Shown: piece by piece, positions 4,481 to 5,658 of the stretch
How the letters are laid out: the number at the start of each line of letters is the position of its first letter
How positions within the stretch are numbered: position 1 is the first letter of the stretch
Assembly (NCBI GenBank): GCA_026982835.1
Contig: JALSGI010000102.1
Span: forward strand, 1-5,658
DNA from: Planctomycetota bacterium
Lineage (GTDB): Bacteria; Planctomycetota; Planctomycetia; Pirellulales; S012-138
Length of the DNA: 5,658 nt
Reading direction: 5' to 3'
Notes under the pieces: generated by a model
What the model saw: only the letters and a program-made list of their open reading frames with translations
Told to the model about the DNA's origin: nothing
Database searches by the model: none
Program-made: the position numbers and the translations under genes

Positions 4481-5290
4481 TCAATCCAGGATCTTGATCT
4501 TGATGTTCCGCCAGCGGCACTTGGCCCCCACCGGCCACCCCTTGCCGCCGTGGACCTGCACGGCGATGTGGCCCTTGGGCCCCAGCGTCTTGAGCACCTT
4601 CTGCTTATCGTACCGCGGATGCTGGAACACCGCCGCGTCGAACTCGCACACCTTCACCCCGTTGATCCAGGTGGTGATCTTGGGCGGATTGCCCACCACG
4701 CGCACGCGGGCGGTGTTCCAGTCGTTGAGTTTCCACGCCTTGACCCACTCCGGGCCGCTGATGGTGTAGCCCTTGGGATCGACCAAGCCAGTGGGCCGGG
4801 TGGTCAGCCGCAGGGGGTTCTTTTTGTCCTGGCCATAGACGCCGAAGATGCTGAAGGCCCGATTGGTGAACCCGCCCACACCTTCGCCGTAGATGTGGCC
4901 GATATTGCCCCGATCGTGGTAGTCGACCATCATCTGCCAGCACTGGCCCCGCTGGGTGCTGCGGAGGAACAAGCCGCTGCAGACGCCCCAGTCGGGCTTC
5001 ATGTCGATCAGCAGCTCGAAATCTCCAAACTGGCGATCGGTGAGCAGGATGCCGCCGTTGCCGCTGCCTGGGGGGTCCTGCTGGCCCACGATGGCCCCGT
5101 CTTCCACGCTCCACTGGCCGCCGGTGCCGTGGCCGATTCGCTGCGGGTTTTTGTGCCAGCCGCGGAGCGTTTTGCCGTCAAAGAGCGAAATCCAGCCCTC
5201 TTTGTCCCCGGCCTGGAGCGGCGGGGCCGCAACGAACAGCTGAAGGGAAACCAGGGCCAGCATCGCACAAAGGGGGCCTTGCCATTTCAT
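4481..5290 (-). CDS. Secreted DUF1080 (3-keto-disaccharide hydrolase-like) protein
   Basis: A 269-aa exported protein with a single DUF1080 domain (PF06439), a concanavalin-like beta-sandwich. Residues 1-27 form a signal peptide: Lys2, a hydrophobic core at 7-22 and a likely cleavage after LQA (27). Family landmarks in order are WISLFDGKTLRGW (33-45), WSVEDGAIVG (60-69), SGLFLRS (105-111), WNTARVRVVGN (191-201), WING (208-211), GHIAVQVHGG (240-249) and RWRNIKIKIL (259-268). Pfam names the domain after Bacteroides enzymes that cleave 3-keto-disaccharides. Most planctomycete members, including this one, are uncharacterised, so a role in envelope or extracellular glycan breakdown is inferred. 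Start choice: ATG at 5290 has AGGAGA 7 nt upstream and gives a proper signal peptide; an in-frame start at 5368 would add 26 residues ahead of it and is unlikely. No lipobox Cys is seen, so the product should be soluble in the periplasm or outside the cell. Confidence 0.93.
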   Translation of the reverse strand: MKWQGPLCAMLALVSLQLFVAAPPLQAGDKEGWISLFDGKTLRGWHKNPQRIGHGTGGQWSVEDGAIVGQQDPPGSGNGGILLTDRQFGDFELLIDMKPDWGVCSGLFLRSTQRGQCWQMMVDYHDRGNIGHIYGEGVGGFTNRAFSIFGVYGQDKKNPLRLTTRPTGLVDPKGYTISGPEWVKAWKLNDWNTARVRVVGNPPKITTWINGVKVCEFDAAVFQHPRYDKQKVLKTLGPKGHIAVQVHGGKGWPVGAKCRWRNIKIKILD

Positions 5291-5297
5291 GGTCAGT

Positions 5298-5303
5298 TCT
5301 CCT
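5298..5303 (-). promoter_or_regulatory. Shine-Dalgarno that fixes the DUF1080 start
   Basis: AGGAGA on the minus strand lies 7 nt before the ATG at 5290. It is the clearest ribosome binding site in the window, and it selects this start over the longer in-frame one at 5368. Confidence 0.75.
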
Positions 5304-5377
5304 GCTGGGGAAGGCGGGTTCAGGCCTGCAACCGCACGCTGGAAAAAACTTCCAAGAGGCGGGGCCAATCTGTCTCA

Positions 5378-5405
5378 AGCCTAAGACACCCCGGCGGCGT
5401 GTCAA
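5378..5405 (-). promoter_or_regulatory. Possible promoter for the DUF1080-fmt pair
   Basis: On the minus strand an exact TTGACA (5405-5400), which contains the stop codon of the upstream gene, is followed after 16 bp by TAGGCT (5383-5378), a poor -10 with three of six matches. The leader would be roughly 80 nt. The -35 is good and the -10 is weak, so the call is tentative. Confidence 0.25.
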
Positions 5406-5658
5406 CGCGCCGCACCGGCCGGGGCCTTGCGGCCCAGCAGATCGGCCAGGGCACCGGCCAGGTGCTCGAAGCGGAACGAAAAGCCGCTTTGCAGCAGCCG
5501 CTCCGGCACCACGCGCTGCCCGGTGGTGAGCACTTCGGCCACCTCGCCCATGGCAAGTCGCAGCAGCCACGCCGGGGTGCGCACCGCGGCCGGGCGCCCC
5601 AACTGCTTGGCCAGCGCCTGGGCGAACTGCACGTTGTGCACCGGGTGCGGGGCGGTGA
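5402..5658 (-). CDS. TIGR01777/YfcH-type SDR epimerase-like protein, C-terminal end only
   Basis: The last 84 codons of a protein that starts beyond the right edge; the frame is open to the end of the window. The sequence matches the C-terminal DUF1731 region (PF08338) of the TIGR01777 family, which includes E. coli YfcH. Landmarks are APHPVHNVQFAQAL (family form APNPVTNxEFxxAL), PAWLLRLAMGEVAEVL, GQRVVPERLLQSGFSFRF and a final ALADLL. Family members are extended SDR (NAD(P)-binding Rossmann) proteins related to nucleotide-sugar epimerases, and their substrate is mostly unknown. The Rossmann domain and catalytic YxxxK would lie outside the window, so activity cannot be judged. The stop is TGA at 5404-5402, leaving 111 bp before the DUF1080 start. 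A short run of Ala/Gly/Arg follows the conserved end. Confidence 0.87.
   Translation of the reverse strand, partial: TAPHPVHNVQFAQALAKQLGRPAAVRTPAWLLRLAMGEVAEVLTTGQRVVPERLLQSGFSFRFEHLAGALADLLGRKAPAGAAR

Noticed and set aside
5340..5354. TGGAA/TTCCA inverted repeat with a T-run on the minus strand, as a terminator of the SDR gene
   Set aside because: The stem is only 5 bp and AT-rich, and the T-run is within the loop and second arm, not after it.
806..5658. The minus-strand genes as one dedicated tRNA-modification operon
   Set aside because: Gaps of 445 and 368 bp filled with repeats separate the tRNA-related genes, and a secreted DUF1080 gene and an SDR gene are interspersed, so common function is not supported by layout.

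Overview
The window looks like ordinary chromosomal DNA from a GC-rich bacterium. A planctomycete (Pirellulales-like) fits best: there is a secreted DUF1080 lipid/sugar-type protein of the kind expanded in that phylum, coding is strongly GC-biased at third positions, and the spacers hold GC-rich stem-loop repeats. The phylum is an inference from gene content, because no rRNA or other marker is present.

Layout from left to right. Positions 2-823 (+) hold the C-terminal part of a beta-ketoacyl-ACP synthase, starting just before its active-site cysteine. Its last 18 bases overlap, tail to tail, a minus-strand gene (806-1753) for a TudS/DUF523-DUF1722 fusion. That domain layout is the one described for RudS, a [4Fe-4S] desulfidase that removes sulfur from tRNA 4-thiouridine. 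A 445-bp spacer (1754-2198) follows, carrying five stem-loop repeats. Next, all on the minus strand, come a radical SAM protein of the COG0731 (TYW1-like) group (2199-3074), a 368-bp spacer with two or three more copies of the same repeat, methionyl-tRNA formyltransferase fmt (3443-4447), a signal-peptide-bearing DUF1080 protein (4481-5290), and the C-terminal end of a TIGR01777/YfcH-type SDR protein (5402 to the window edge).

The five minus-strand genes read 5658 to 806. Only the DUF1080 and fmt genes are close enough (33 bp) to look strictly co-transcribed. Three of the five encode proteins with known or likely RNA substrates: fmt acts on initiator Met-tRNA, the RudS-like protein probably on s4U-tRNA, and the COG0731 protein by homology on tRNA. 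This may be a loose theme or chance.

The most interesting non-gene signal is a family of short stem-loops. All seven clear copies have the invariant pentamer GCGAG directly 5' of an 8-bp GC-rich stem with a 4-5 nt loop. Stem sequences differ between copies, with compensating changes, which suggests conserved structure or several subfamilies of a REP-like mobile repeat. I found no CRISPR array, phage gene, transposase, tRNA or rRNA, and no clear sign of a wholly new multi-gene system.
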